A DNA stretch of 64,000 nucleotides from Methylocystis silviterrae (GTDB taxonomy: Bacteria > Pseudomonadota > Alphaproteobacteria > Rhizobiales > Beijerinckiaceae). The stretch's first letter is position 1. Every line of letters begins with the position of its first letter. The notes beneath the pieces were generated by a model. The model was given only the letters and a program-made list of their open reading frames with translations, had not been told where the DNA came from and did not search any database. Made by a program: the position numbers and the translations under genes. Shown here piece by piece: positions 26,757 through 36,059 of the stretch. The DNA lies in NCBI RefSeq assembly GCF_013350005.1, contig NZ_JABVWW010000003.1, positions 248,001 to 312,000 of the forward strand, written 5' to 3'.

Positions 26757-27143
26757 ATGTGTAAGAGTGTGAAATCTGTCCTGGCCGCGTTATGCGGGGT
26801 GACCGCGCTGGCGGCTCTACCGGCGGAAGTTTTGGCTGGCCCCATGAGCGCCGCGAGTCCAACGAGCGTTGGACTAACCAGGTCATTCGAACCAGCTTAT
26901 TATCGGGGCCATCGCCGCGGTTATTATCGCCACGGTTATTATCGCCGAGGCTACGGCATCCCGGGCGCTGCGGTTGGCGCCGCAGCTGGCGTCGCGGGCG
27001 CGGCGGCTGGGGCCGCGGCTGGCCTTCTGGGCGCGGGAGTCGCAGGCGCATCGGCGGGCTACGGCTATCCCGGCTACGGCTATGGCGGCAGTTCGTGTTG
27101 GCAGTGGGACCCGATCGCTGGTTGGGTGTGGGCCTGCCAATAA
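26757..27143 (+). CDS. Secreted Gly/Tyr/Ala-rich small protein
   Basis: This 128-residue protein has a signal peptide (MCKSVKSVLAALCGVTALAA, likely cut after EVLAG). A Tyr/Arg/His repeat region follows (residues 47-67: RGHRRGYYRHGYYRRGYG), then an Ala/Gly stretch that could form a membrane-inserting hairpin (70-98), a GYGYPGYGYGG segment and a conserved-looking WQWDPIAGWVWACQ end. Similar proteins with Y-Y-R-R-G-Y repeats and a final C-W..W-x-C element are common in Hyphomicrobiales envelopes without known function. ATG 26757 follows GGGAGG. Confidence 0.65.
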   Translation: MCKSVKSVLAALCGVTALAALPAEVLAGPMSAASPTSVGLTRSFEPAYYRGHRRGYYRHGYYRRGYGIPGAAVGAAAGVAGAAAGAAAGLLGAGVAGASAGYGYPGYGYGGSSCWQWDPIAGWVWACQ

Positions 27144-27452
27144 AGCGCGCGCCTTGTCCTGCGCCGCAATTGGACGCGAGGCCGCAACAGCTACCGGCCT
27201 CGCGGTGAACCGAGTGGGGCGACTTCGGTGGGATAAGGGCGCTGCACGTGCCCTACTCCTTTCGATTGCGGTTGCCTCGACAAAATGTTGTCACAGCGAC
27301 AGTGATGCCCTCGGCAGGTTCTCAGCCTTTGGGCTCTGATCCAGCGTTAACCTGTCCGTCCAATTTTCATGGATTGCTCCTGCTGATGCAGTAACCGTCG
27401 CGCGCGACGTTTACTGCCAACGCCTTGCCGATCCGATCTGGATTGGCGAGGC
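27144..27452. other. Intergenic, no gene recognised
   Basis: About 310 bases between two convergent genes. No coding signal or terminator hairpin with a T-run was found. Confidence 0.45.
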
Positions 27453-28586
27453 CTATGCAGGCCGTGGGCTAAATGTCGCGTGCGCGATCGACACAACGAG
27501 TCCGCGAGGACTGCTCACCATTTCAATTTGCGCCTTGATCTGTTGCGCGAGCGCCTTCACAAGCGTGCTGCCTAAGCCGTCTGAAGGGGCGGCTGTAGTG
27601 TATCCTTCCGGCCTGCCCACGCCATTATCGGAGACAGTGAGCTGCCAGTCGGAGCCGGACGTCTCGTATTTGACGAGGATTTCCGCGTCCTGGCGGCTTT
27701 GAGGAAATGCATATTTCACGGAGTTGATAACCAGCTCCGTCGTGATCAGGCCAAGACTCACTGCTTCCGTCGAGGGAATGAGGGCGCTGTCGAAGGTGTA
27801 TTTCAGGGATATTTGTTTCTCCTCGCCGATCATAGAGGCCGCGAGTCCGTCACATAGCGTGGTCAAATAGGGAGCGACTTCGACGAGTTCCGTGCGGCCT
27901 GCCGTGTCGATGTGCCGCTGCAATGTCGCCACCGACATAACGCGGGAGTAGGCGTCCTGCAGGTGTCGGCGCGCTTCTTCCGAGGTCGTGACCCGAGTCT
28001 TCATCATGATGATGTTCGCGATGATTTGCAAACTATTGAAAATGCGGTGCTGCATTTCCAGGAGCAACACTTCCTTCTCCCGTAGCAGCGTCCTGGTTTC
28101 ATTGAGAAGAGACTCCTTCTCCTTCTCTATGACACGTCGATGGGTCACATCTACGAAGGAGAGCAAAATAGCTTTGTGAGCGTTGCTCGTGAAGAAGACT
28201 TCTCGCGCGTTCACAATCACGACGCGCTGTCCGATGCGAGGAAACTCGGCATCTATCTCAAAATCTTCCGCGACGGCGTGCTCGGGCAGGATTTTATCCA
28301 ATACCGAAGCCAAGCGCGCTATGTTGAAGCGGCCGTCTAAAATCTCATAAACCGAACGTCCGATGACCTCTTCAGGGGTGACTGCAAAATTATCGAAAAA
28401 GGACCGGCTAGCTACGGTTACGCTGAGATGACAATTAAGCACGAGCAGAGGATCGCGGACCGTGTCGACGACCGCCTGGGCGAGCACCGGAGCGTATTGC
28501 GGGTCTAAGGGCTCGATTGTGATTTCGAAATATCCTTGCTGGCGCTTTTTACTACGCGCAATTAATACGATAAAACCTTGTTGCAA
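27453..28586 (-). CDS. PAS-containing HisKA_2/HWE-type sensor histidine kinase
   Basis: This is a cytosolic sensor kinase of up to 377 residues. A PAS domain (about 30-150: VVDTVRDPLLVLN ... SFVDVTHRR) is joined by a coiled coil (about 150-180) to a HisKA_2 dimerisation domain with the phospho-acceptor histidine in EMQHRIFNSLQIIANII. The ATPase domain has the N-box TTELVINSVKYAF, the G1 box VSDNGVGRPEG and DGLGSTLVKALA. This type works in the alphaproteobacterial general stress response and in light or redox sensing. No response regulator or PhyR/NepR gene is next to it, so its partner is elsewhere. The start is uncertain: 28586 is a TTG and the first 25 residues are atypical. Confidence 0.85.
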   Translation of the reverse strand: MQQGFIVLIARSKKRQQGYFEITIEPLDPQYAPVLAQAVVDTVRDPLLVLNCHLSVTVASRSFFDNFAVTPEEVIGRSVYEILDGRFNIARLASVLDKILPEHAVAEDFEIDAEFPRIGQRVVIVNAREVFFTSNAHKAILLSFVDVTHRRVIEKEKESLLNETRTLLREKEVLLLEMQHRIFNSLQIIANIIMMKTRVTTSEEARRHLQDAYSRVMSVATLQRHIDTAGRTELVEVAPYLTTLCDGLAASMIGEEKQISLKYTFDSALIPSTEAVSLGLITTELVINSVKYAFPQSRQDAEILVKYETSGSDWQLTVSDNGVGRPEGYTTAAPSDGLGSTLVKALAQQIKAQIEMVSSPRGLVVSIAHATFSPRPA

Positions 28587-28869
28587 TTTGGCTCAGGCGC
28601 GTTGCCCTAAGGCCAGCGCGAAATTCCGACTGCGTCGCTGCTACGCTCACGCCACGTACGCGGGTCTCTAGAGCGGTCGCGGGCCGAGGCCCCTCCTATA
28701 ATTTTCCTTCCTACGCTAGAAATATAGCAATTCCAACATTCCGAGTCATGTCGCCGCGCCAGGTGGTCGAGAAACGCAGCCAATGCCGACAGTCGAAGCC
28801 TCCAAAACTCTCATGGTCTGCATAACACGTTGAAAATCGGCCGCCCGCGGACAACTAAGATCGTGACCG

Positions 28870-29439
28870 TCATGGCCTCATGATGACAGGCGTGCCGACG
28901 CTTACGCGATCGAACAGATCAATCACATCCTCATTCAACATGCGGATGCAGCCGTAGGAGGCGGCGGAGCCGATCGATGCGCGCATCCTTTTGGTCGTCC
29001 CGTGAATCGCCACCTGGAAGCGGCTGAGGGTAAGCGCGCGAGCGCCCATGGGATTGTTCGGCGCGCCGCCGCGAATAAGGTCCGGCAATTCCGGATGGTC
29101 GCGTTTCACAATCCTTGGCGGAGCCCAGTCGGGATTGACGTATTTACCGATAATCGTGGCGGAGCCGGACCATTCCTCGCTGCTCTTTGGCACGGCGATC
29201 GGATAGCGAATTGCGACGCCTTCATCCTCAACGAAGAAAAGTTTGCGGCGCCGCGCGTCGATGACAATCGTGCCCGGCTCGACGGACGATGAAAAGGCCA
29301 CCATATCCCGGGCGGCGCCGATCGACGGCAAGGCGGCGGCGCCAATGACGAGCGCCACGCCGACAAGGAGAGTGCGCGACAAACGAGCGAGACGTTCCGT
29401 AAGAGCCGGAGCGTGTATTTGAGACGATAAGCTACTCAT
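28870..29439 (-). CDS. L,D-transpeptidase (YkuD domain)
   Basis: This 189-residue secreted or anchored enzyme is predicted to make 3-3 peptidoglycan crosslinks or attach proteins to the wall. An N-terminal hydrophobic segment (about 20-40) acts as signal or anchor. The YkuD domain (about 55-187) contains IVIDARRRKLFFVEDEGVAIRYPIA and AIHGTTKRMRASIGSAASYGCIRMLNEDV, with the catalytic motif H-G-T ... S-x-G-C-I-R-M; the cysteine nucleophile is present. Length is normal for the small alphaproteobacterial class. Together with the OmpA-fused ATPase and the mltF relic it adds to a peptidoglycan theme in this region. Confidence 0.92.
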   Translation of the reverse strand: MSSLSSQIHAPALTERLARLSRTLLVGVALVIGAAALPSIGAARDMVAFSSSVEPGTIVIDARRRKLFFVEDEGVAIRYPIAVPKSSEEWSGSATIIGKYVNPDWAPPRIVKRDHPELPDLIRGGAPNNPMGARALTLSRFQVAIHGTTKRMRASIGSAASYGCIRMLNEDVIDLFDRVSVGTPVIMRP

Positions 29440-29696
29440 GGCGTTTTTTTCTTACGGTTAATGGCGGTCGGGCGATTGCGTCGCCGCAATTATGGCGATG
29501 GCGGCGGCCGCTTTCCGGTCGGCCTAAGCTATTTGTTTGGCTGGATGGCGGACTTTGACGCTTCATGCGGCTAAAGTCCCAGTTGGACAAGCGTTCCGAT
29601 CAGACGAGCGTTCCCGTTAAGACCAAGGCTCCCGCCACGACCAACGCCGTAGCGAGGAGCGCGCTCATGAAAGGCCCAAGAGGATGCGGTCTGGGC

Positions 29697-32288
29697 TCAG
29701 GGGCCTTGGTCGCGAGCTCTGATCCGCTTCGAACGACCTGCGGCATTGACGGACCAGAAGAACCATATCTTACCCACTTCCGTGGCCACGATATAGCCGA
29801 GGACGATAGCGACAACGGCGCTGATCTCAATCGCCGAGAGCGGCACGAAGCCGAACATCGAGCTCAGCGCCCCGAGGAAGGGGATAGCGAAGGTCGCGGC
29901 TGCTACCGCAAGCGTTGACCACAACAGCAACTGACTCGGGCTGCTTCGAAAAGCCGGCTTGTGGGTTCGCAGGACGAGGACGACCGCGAGTTCGGTCAGC
30001 AGCGAAATCATGAACCATGCGGTCTGGAACGTCGCCTCGCCGGCGTGGAAAACCAGGAGCAGCACCGCGAAGGTCAACATATCGAAGGCCGAACTGATCA
30101 GGCCGAAGACAATCATGAACTTCTGGATCTCGCTGATGCTCCAGCGCTGCGGATGTGAGACCCGGTCCGCATCGACATTGTCGCTGGATATCGCGATCGA
30201 CGGCACGTCGGAGAGGAAGTTATTCAGCAGGATCTGCTTGGCGGCAAGCGGCAGGAACGGCAGCAGCGGCGCCGCCAGCGCCATGCTGACCATGTTCCCG
30301 AAATTCGCGCTGGTGGTGATCGAGATGTATTTCAGCGTGTTGGCGAAGGTCCGCCGACCGTCCTCCACGCCAGAGCGCAACACGTCCAGGTCGCGGTCGA
30401 GCAGGATGATGTCGGCGCTTTCGCGGGCGACGTCCACCGCCGTCTCGACCGAGATGCCAACATCGGCCGCATGCAGGGCCGGCGCATCATTGACGCCGTC
30501 GCCGAGATATCCGACCGAGTGACCTGTCCGCTGCAGGGCGCGGACGATCCGCTCCTTCTGCTGGGGATCGATCTCGACAAAGAGGTCTGTCCGTGGCGCG
30601 AGATGCCACAAAGCCTCGTCCTTGAGTTTTACGAGCTTTTCGCCCGTGAGCATCGACGTTGCATCGAGGCCGACGGCCTTCGCCAGATGCGCCGTCACAT
30701 AGCGGTTGTCGCCGCTGATCACTTTGATGCGGATGCCTAGCCGATTGAGATCGTCGATCGTGCGCCGCGCATCCGCCTTAGGCGGGTCGTAGAAGACAAG
30801 AAAGCCACGAAAAGTCATCTCCCGTTCGTCGTCGCGGTCGTAGTCCGCCTTCACTGGAACCTTGCGGGTGGCTACGGCCAGAACACGGAAGCCTTCAACG
30901 CTTTTGGCCTTGAAGACTTTCTCCAGTTCCGCCCGCCGCTCGGCGTCCGCTGGAACCTCGACGCCATCGCGGTCCAATGATGTGCATATGTCGAGCACGT
31001 TCGAAAACGCCCCCTTGGTGATGAACAGGCGCTGTGACGGCGCTCCATCCTCCGCCACGACGATGGTGAGTCGGCGACGCATGAAGTCGTAGGGGATTTC
31101 GTCGATCTTTGCGGCGCCGCGGGTCGTTAGCCCAATGTCCTTGCCCGCAGTCACAATCGCTTCATCGAGCGGGTTCTCGATGCCGGTCTCGAAGGCGGCG
31201 TTGAGAAAGGCAAGCCGTCGCACCTCATCTGAAGGTTGGCTTCCGGCGTCGAGGACGTCGCGCAGAACAATGGCGCCTTCGGTCAATGTGCCCGTCTTGT
31301 CGGTGCACAGGATATCCATGCTGCCGAGGTTCTCGATGGCGTCGAGCCGGCGGACGATGACGCCGCGCTTGCTCATGGCCCGCGCGCCGGCCGAAAGGGT
31401 CACGCTGATGATCGCCGGCAAGAGTTCAGGCGACAGACCGACCGCGAGCGCCACGGCGAACAGCAGGGACTCGATCACCGGGCGGTGGAGCAACAAGTTC
31501 ACAGTCAGCACGAAGAGAACGATGACAATCATCACGCGGACGAGGAGATAACCGAACTGCCGCACGCCACGGGCGAAGTCGGTCTCGGGTTGGCGCGCCC
31601 CCAGCCGCGCCGCAATAGCGCCGAACTCGGTTCGGCGGCCGGTGCTCATGGCAAGGACCTTCGCCGTGCCGCTGCGCACCGAAGCGCCGAGAAAGACGGC
31701 ATTGGTCCGTTCAGTGATAGGCGCGTCGGGACGAACTATCCCGGCCCGCTTCTCGACCGGAAACGACTCGCCGGTCATGCTCGCTTCGCTGACGAGGAAG
31801 TCCTGCGCCTCGATCACGAGCCCATCAGCCGGGATTAGATTGCCCGCCGAGAGGAGGATGTGGTCGCCGGGCACGATCGCGCTGACCGGCGCCGTCCGCT
31901 CCACCCCATCCCGCACCACGCGGCACGTCAGCGCCAAGCGCTTCTTCAGTTCCTCGACCGCGGTGGACGCCCGATATTCCTGAAAGAAGCTGAGGAGCGA
32001 ACTGCCCAGGACGATCGCCAGGATGATGGCGGCGTCCACCCATTGCTGAAGCGCCAGCGAGATTGCGGCGGCGAACGCCAGGATGAGGACGAGCGGGCTT
32101 TGGAACTGGCGTAGAAGGAGGCGAAGCGCGCTCAGGCGCGGCGCATCCTCGACGCTGTTGGGACCGACGCTTAAGAGCCGCGCAGCGGCGCGATCGGACG
32201 ACAGCCCATCTGGACCCGACTCCAAAGCTGCGGCCAGCTCGGAAGCATCATGGCTCCAGTAGGGAGTTTCATTCGCGTCCCAGGTCAC
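29697..32288 (-). CDS. Magnesium-translocating P-type ATPase (MgtA/MgtB type)
   Basis: This 863-residue P3B-type ATPase is predicted to import Mg2+. The N-terminal cation-ATPase domain is followed by VEELKKRLALTCRVVRDG, the actuator motif ASMTGESFPVEK and an M4 region GLSPELLPAIISVTLSAGA. Next come ILCTDKTGTLTEG with the phospho-Asp and GYLGDGVNDAPALHAADVGISV. C-terminal helices contain ANFGNMVSMALAAPLLPFLP and LLNNFLSDVPSIAISSDNVD, typical of MgtA. The start is GTG 32288 after an AGGA site. It is the second large P-type ATPase within 12 kb but has normal architecture. No mgtC or magnesium riboswitch leader was recognised upstream. Confidence 0.92.
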   Translation of the reverse strand: MTWDANETPYWSHDASELAAALESGPDGLSSDRAAARLLSVGPNSVEDAPRLSALRLLLRQFQSPLVLILAFAAAISLALQQWVDAAIILAIVLGSSLLSFFQEYRASTAVEELKKRLALTCRVVRDGVERTAPVSAIVPGDHILLSAGNLIPADGLVIEAQDFLVSEASMTGESFPVEKRAGIVRPDAPITERTNAVFLGASVRSGTAKVLAMSTGRRTEFGAIAARLGARQPETDFARGVRQFGYLLVRVMIVIVLFVLTVNLLLHRPVIESLLFAVALAVGLSPELLPAIISVTLSAGARAMSKRGVIVRRLDAIENLGSMDILCTDKTGTLTEGAIVLRDVLDAGSQPSDEVRRLAFLNAAFETGIENPLDEAIVTAGKDIGLTTRGAAKIDEIPYDFMRRRLTIVVAEDGAPSQRLFITKGAFSNVLDICTSLDRDGVEVPADAERRAELEKVFKAKSVEGFRVLAVATRKVPVKADYDRDDEREMTFRGFLVFYDPPKADARRTIDDLNRLGIRIKVISGDNRYVTAHLAKAVGLDATSMLTGEKLVKLKDEALWHLAPRTDLFVEIDPQQKERIVRALQRTGHSVGYLGDGVNDAPALHAADVGISVETAVDVARESADIILLDRDLDVLRSGVEDGRRTFANTLKYISITTSANFGNMVSMALAAPLLPFLPLAAKQILLNNFLSDVPSIAISSDNVDADRVSHPQRWSISEIQKFMIVFGLISSAFDMLTFAVLLLVFHAGEATFQTAWFMISLLTELAVVLVLRTHKPAFRSSPSQLLLWSTLAVAAATFAIPFLGALSSMFGFVPLSAIEISAVVAIVLGYIVATEVGKIWFFWSVNAAGRSKRIRARDQGP

Positions 32289-32515
32289 TCACGGTCCTAT
32301 CTGCGATTGTGTGTCGGCGAACGTCGCTAGTCTGCTCTTCGGCCTCGCTTCACGCGAAGCCAGACGGCGTCCATCAAAATGACATGAGAAAAACGATCAC
32401 ATAAGAGTTCACAGGCAGACAGCGATAGTCTCACATGAAGGCGCCGATCGCGCCAAGATGCAGGGCCATCTATGCCGCCTTGCCGGTCATCCCAAGTTGA
32501 GTTTTAGGAACGAAT

Positions 32516-34234
32516 ATGACTAACGGCATTGTTCCAACCGCGGTCGATGTGCGGCTCCTGCGCCACTTTGCGAACCTCTCCTTTGGCTTCTGGACCGGCC
32601 CCACGCGCCGCAAAGCGAAACTGTTCGTGGCGGGGCTCTTTGCCTGCCTGCTGCTCAATCTCGCCCCGGCCATCGCGGTCAACCGATGGAACAAGTTTTT
32701 CTTCGACGCCCTGCAGAATAAGGACCAGCGGCTGATCCTTCTCAGCATCGGCCTGATGCTGGCGCTGGCCTTCGCCTCTGCGTTGACGAGCGTCGCGCTA
32801 CTGCAGATGCGCATGCGCTTTCAGTTGCGCTGGCGGGAATGGCTGACTCAGACGCTCGTGCGGCGCTGGATGGAGCGCCGCCGCTTTTATCAGCTCAGCG
32901 TCCTTCGACTCGTCGACAATCCGGAAGCGCGCATCGCCGAGGACGGGCGGATCGCTATCGAGCTCTTCGTCGACTTTGCGACGGGCGTCACGAATGCTCT
33001 GCTCATGGCGGTCTCGTTCGTCAGCGTGCTGTGGTTCATCGGCGGCTCGCTGACGATTGGGGGCGTGACGATCCCCGGCTATCTCGTAATCGCGGTCGTC
33101 ATCTATTCCGCCTCGACGTCCTTCGGCATGCTGCTTTTGGGCCGTCCGCTCGTCGCGCGCGTCGAGGCGAAGGCGGTCGCAGAGGCGGACTTTCGTTTTG
33201 AACTTTCGCACACTCGCGAAAACGCCGAAACAATCGCGCTTATCGGCGGCGACGACGCCGAGCGGGAGCGGCATTATGCGAGATTCAGTCAGGTTGCGCT
33301 GCGCTGGGTTGCGGTGATTGGACGACAGGCGCGCATGCTCTTCCTGTCGAGCGGCAATAACGTGCTTGCGCCCGCCATCCCGCTCATGCTGGGCGCACCG
33401 AAATATCTCGCCGGCGAAATGTCGCTCGGCGATCTCATGCAGGCGGCCGCCGCCTTCATACAGGTGCAATTGGCGCTCAACTGGCTCGCCGACAATTCGC
33501 TGCGCCTCGCGGACTGGTTTGCCTCGGCTCGGCGCGTCGCCGCCCTTGACCTCTTCTTCGATGACCTCGACGAACTCGCGATCGGAGCCGAGGAGAAGAT
33601 GATTGATCTCGCCTTCAGCGACGACGACGCATTGCATCTTTGCGGGCTCTCCATCGCCCAGCATGACGGCGCGTTGATGCTCGCGGACACCGATGCGACG
33701 ATCGGACGCGGCGAGAAGGTTCTCGTGAAGGGAGATCCTGGCGCCGGCAAGAGCACGCTGATCCGCGCCATGGCGGGGTTGTGGCCGTGGGGCAGCGGCC
33801 GCATTCTGCGTCCGAAGGATGCGCGCATCGCGTTCATGCCGCAGCAGCCGTATATGCCGCGGGGCACGCTGCGCGAGGCGCTCGACTATCCTTGCGGCGA
33901 CACGCCGCCCGACCCCGCGCGCACCAAAAGGATCCTCGCCGCTTGCGGCTTGGCTCATCTCGTATCGCGCCTGGACGAGGAGCAGAGCTGGTCCGATGTG
34001 CTATCCGACGGCGAACAGCAACAGCTCGGCTTCGCGCGCGTGCTACTGAGGCCACCAGACATCATCATCATGGACGAACCGACCTCGGCGCTCGACGACC
34101 TCAGTCAGATGCGGCTGATGGAACTGCTCTGCGAGGAAGCGCCGGGCTCGACCATCATCCACGCGGCACGCCGCAATGTTGACAAGCGGTTCTACGACCG
34201 CGAGATCCAGCTCAGCGCGAGATCCCCATCATGA
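32516..34234 (+). CDS. SbmA/YddA-like ABC transporter, fused permease-ATPase
   Basis: This 572-residue half-transporter belongs to the same group as the protein at 8547-10343. The membrane domain (about 1-330) carries AVNRWNKFFFDALQNKD in the first loop, the group's signature. The ATPase domain (about 370-565) has Walker A KGDPGAGKSTLIRAMAGLWPWG, a QPYMPRGTLREALDYP segment, the signature-like LSDGEQQQLGFARVLL and Walker B IIIMDEPTSALDD. These motifs are closer to consensus than in the other copy. It runs divergently from the Mg2+ ATPase with 227 bases between, so promoters probably lie there. Substrate is unknown. Confidence 0.88.
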   Translation: MTNGIVPTAVDVRLLRHFANLSFGFWTGPTRRKAKLFVAGLFACLLLNLAPAIAVNRWNKFFFDALQNKDQRLILLSIGLMLALAFASALTSVALLQMRMRFQLRWREWLTQTLVRRWMERRRFYQLSVLRLVDNPEARIAEDGRIAIELFVDFATGVTNALLMAVSFVSVLWFIGGSLTIGGVTIPGYLVIAVVIYSASTSFGMLLLGRPLVARVEAKAVAEADFRFELSHTRENAETIALIGGDDAERERHYARFSQVALRWVAVIGRQARMLFLSSGNNVLAPAIPLMLGAPKYLAGEMSLGDLMQAAAAFIQVQLALNWLADNSLRLADWFASARRVAALDLFFDDLDELAIGAEEKMIDLAFSDDDALHLCGLSIAQHDGALMLADTDATIGRGEKVLVKGDPGAGKSTLIRAMAGLWPWGSGRILRPKDARIAFMPQQPYMPRGTLREALDYPCGDTPPDPARTKRILAACGLAHLVSRLDEEQSWSDVLSDGEQQQLGFARVLLRPPDIIIMDEPTSALDDLSQMRLMELLCEEAPGSTIIHAARRNVDKRFYDREIQLSARSPS

Positions 34235-34382
34235 ACCCGACGATTGTTGACTTTCGAAGGGCATTACTATTCGACGCGTTGCCGCCTTTCAATTTGAATG
34301 TCTTGAAAAGATACGGGGCGTGGACCGGCGAAGCGGCCGTGATAAGCTCAAAAGTGAAATTCCCTGCGACGGAGATTGCTTA

Positions 34383-34547
34383 ATGTCACTCTCAACATTG
34401 CTCATCATCCTCCTCATCATCGTTTTGCTCGGCGGTTTCAGTGGACGTTTTGGCGGCTACGGCTATGGGTACGGGCATGGCGGCGTCGGCGTGATCGGCC
34501 TCATCCTGATCGTTCTTGTCGTTCTCATGCTGCTTGGGCGGATTTAA
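34383..34547 (+). CDS. DUF3309 miniprotein, copy 1
   Basis: This 54-residue protein has a hydrophobic helix (3-17), a Gly/Tyr linker GGFSGRFGGYGYGYGHGGVG (18-37) and a second helix (38-52). This is the DUF3309 pattern. ATG 34383 is used because it follows GGAGATTGCTTA and matches the start of the second copy at 39962. The function is unknown; such proteins occur near stress genes. It is 20 bases upstream of the VIT gene and probably co-transcribed with it. Confidence 0.8.
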   Translation: MSLSTLLIILLIIVLLGGFSGRFGGYGYGYGHGGVGVIGLILIVLVVLMLLGRI

Positions 34548-34567
34548 TCTGAGAATTGGAACGTCGG

Positions 34568-35269
34568 ATGAGTCGTCTGCGACTGCACCCGGAATACCAT
34601 CTGGTCGGGCGTATCGGGTGGCTAAGAGCCGCGGTGCTCGGCGCCAATGACGGCATCGTTTCAACTGCGAGCTTGATCGTCGGCGTTGCAGCAGCCAATA
34701 CGGCTGAGGGCGGCGTCTTGATCGCTGGCGTCGCGGGACTAGTGGCTGGCGCCATGTCCATGGCCGCTGGCGAATATGTGTCCGTGAGCTCGCAATCCGA
34801 TACCGAAAGGGCGGATCTCGCTCGGGAACGCAGCGAACTGACCGAGAGCGCCAAGGCCGAACTTGACGAGCTTGCCGAAATTTACGTCCAGCGCGGCGTC
34901 GATCCGGCTCTTGCGCGGCAGGTTGCCCATCAGTTGATGGCGAAAGACGCCCTGAGCGCTCACGCGCGCGATGAACTGGGGATTTCGAAGATCACCACGG
35001 CGCGTCCTGTGCAAGCCGCACTGACATCGGCTGCAGCATTTTCTGTCGGCGCCGCCATGCCCTTACTCATGGTCCTGGTGTCGCCCGCTGGCGATCTTGT
35101 TCCCATAGTTTCCGGCGCGTCTTTGTGTTTTCTCGCTCTTCTAGGCGCCATCGGCGCAAGAGCAGGCGGGGCGAATGTTTTGCGCGCCACAGCCCGAGTG
35201 ACATTCTGGGGCGCCTTGGCGATAGCTCTAACCGCCGGTATCGGGGAAATATTCGGCGCGGTTGTTTGA
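34568..35269 (+). CDS. VIT/CCC1-family Fe2+/Mn2+ transporter
   Basis: This 233-residue membrane protein of the VIT1/CCC1 family moves iron or manganese out of the cytoplasm. The first two helices have the signature WLRAAVLGANDGIVSTASLIVGVAAA and AGAMSMAAGEYVSVSSQSDTERAD. A cytoplasmic acidic metal-binding stretch (about 80-140) follows, then three helices (about 143-165, 168-190, 205-230). Asp in GANDG and Glu in AAGEY, essential in family members, are present. It follows a DUF3309 gene. A damaged paralogue of the same gene pair lies at 39962-40631. Confidence 0.9.
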   Translation: MSRLRLHPEYHLVGRIGWLRAAVLGANDGIVSTASLIVGVAAANTAEGGVLIAGVAGLVAGAMSMAAGEYVSVSSQSDTERADLARERSELTESAKAELDELAEIYVQRGVDPALARQVAHQLMAKDALSAHARDELGISKITTARPVQAALTSAAAFSVGAAMPLLMVLVSPAGDLVPIVSGASLCFLALLGAIGARAGGANVLRATARVTFWGALAIALTAGIGEIFGAVV

Positions 35270-35345
35270 CCATTTGGATGATGGAAAGGGATACAAAAAA
35301 ACGCGCACGGTCATGGCGAAACGCAGGAAGTCCTCGTCACCGCAG

Positions 35346-35645
35346 TCACAAATCTTTGTGGCTGTGAAGAAAGCGGGCGAGTTGCTCTTTCAAGTCCGCT
35401 GTGGCGAGCGGCTCGCCGACAGAAACGGCGCGCGCGAAAAGTTCCCGCTGGACTTCCGTGGGTAGATTATTCCAGCGGCTGATGACCGCCGCTCCCAAGC
35501 ACTGTAAAATGAGTGCTTCTTCTTCCTTGGCCAGAGCAGCCCGCTTTTCCCGATCTGCATCGGTTCTGCCGCCTTCGTTCTCCCATCTGGATAAGGCGCG
35601 GACCAGCGGGTTATCCTGAATCGAAGCTTTTGGTTCCTTGGCCAT
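35346..35645 (-). CDS. Small charged helical protein of unknown function
   Basis: This 99-residue protein is rich in charged residues, with an acidic/basic helical centre (about 28-45) and the segments QDNPLVRALSRWENEGG and AAVISRWNNLPTEVQRELFA. No membrane helix or signal. No family is recognised with confidence; similar short proteins accompany stress genes in Hyphomicrobiales. ATG 35645 is preferred to 35648 for spacing to AGGGTGA. Confidence 0.5.
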   Translation of the reverse strand: MAKEPKASIQDNPLVRALSRWENEGGRTDADREKRAALAKEEEALILQCLGAAVISRWNNLPTEVQRELFARAVSVGEPLATADLKEQLARFLHSHKDL

Positions 35646-35673
35646 CACGCATCACCCTGAACGATATCAATGC

Positions 35674-35806
35674 TCACAGCCGAGGGGGATTATGCCGCCC
35701 TTTCGCCGACTTCAACACCCAGCGCACACTAGCATGGCCAATCCCAAGTTGATCGGCCATGCCTTGCCGCGACACGCTCCGCTCTGGTCCCCCGGGGCTG
35801 GTCAAA
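35674..35806 (-). pseudogene. Possible C-terminal remnant of a serine recombinase
   Basis: The minus strand encodes ERSVSRQGMADQLGIGHASV followed by RWVLKSAKGRH and a stop. It resembles the final helix-turn-helix of resolvase/invertase proteins (R-x-x-M-A-x-E-L-G-I-x-x-A-S-V-Y-R-x-L). The catalytic domain is missing. Confidence 0.4.
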
Positions 35807-35820
35807 TGACCAAATACGAA

Positions 35821-35847
35821 AGGCGGCCTGTAGGGCCGCCTTTTTTT
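35821..35847. terminator. Rho-independent terminator hairpin, probably bidirectional
   Basis: An 8-bp perfect stem (AGGCGGCC / GGCCGCCT) with a 5-base loop is followed by seven T on the plus strand. On the minus strand the same hairpin is followed by TTTCGTATTT and lies 21 bases past the csbD stop, so csbD is its likely user. Confidence 0.75.
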
Positions 35848-35867
35848 ACGCACAGGATGAGGTCAAG

Positions 35868-36059
35868 TTAAGCCTTGTCGACGAGCTTCTTCACGGCATC
35901 CTTAGCCTTGCCGACGGCCTCCTGAGCTTCGCCCTTGAGCTCCTGCACAGCGCCTTTGAGCTCAAGGTTTGGGTTGCCCACTGCTTGGCCGACTCCCTGT
36001 TTGACTGCCCCCGCCGCCTGATTTGCCGCACCCTTGATCTTGTCGGTAGTGCTGCCCAT
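35868..36059 (-). CDS. CsbD-family stress protein
   Basis: This 63-residue hydrophilic, Lys/Ala/Gly-rich protein matches the CsbD family: MGSTTDKIKGAANQAAGAVK, a central GNPNLELKGAVQELKGEAQE and a C-terminal amphipathic helix. CsbD-like proteins are induced in general stress responses; their biochemical role is unknown. ATG 36059 follows GAGGAGACC. It is monocistronic with a hairpin terminator just downstream. Confidence 0.88.
   Translation of the reverse strand: MGSTTDKIKGAANQAAGAVKQGVGQAVGNPNLELKGAVQELKGEAQEAVGKAKDAVKKLVDKA

Noticed and set aside
29600-29830. Frame ending in a hydrophobic segment overlapping the end of the Mg2+ ATPase gene
   Set aside because: Most of it lies inside the ATPase gene in another frame, and no start or ribosome site precedes the hydrophobic part.
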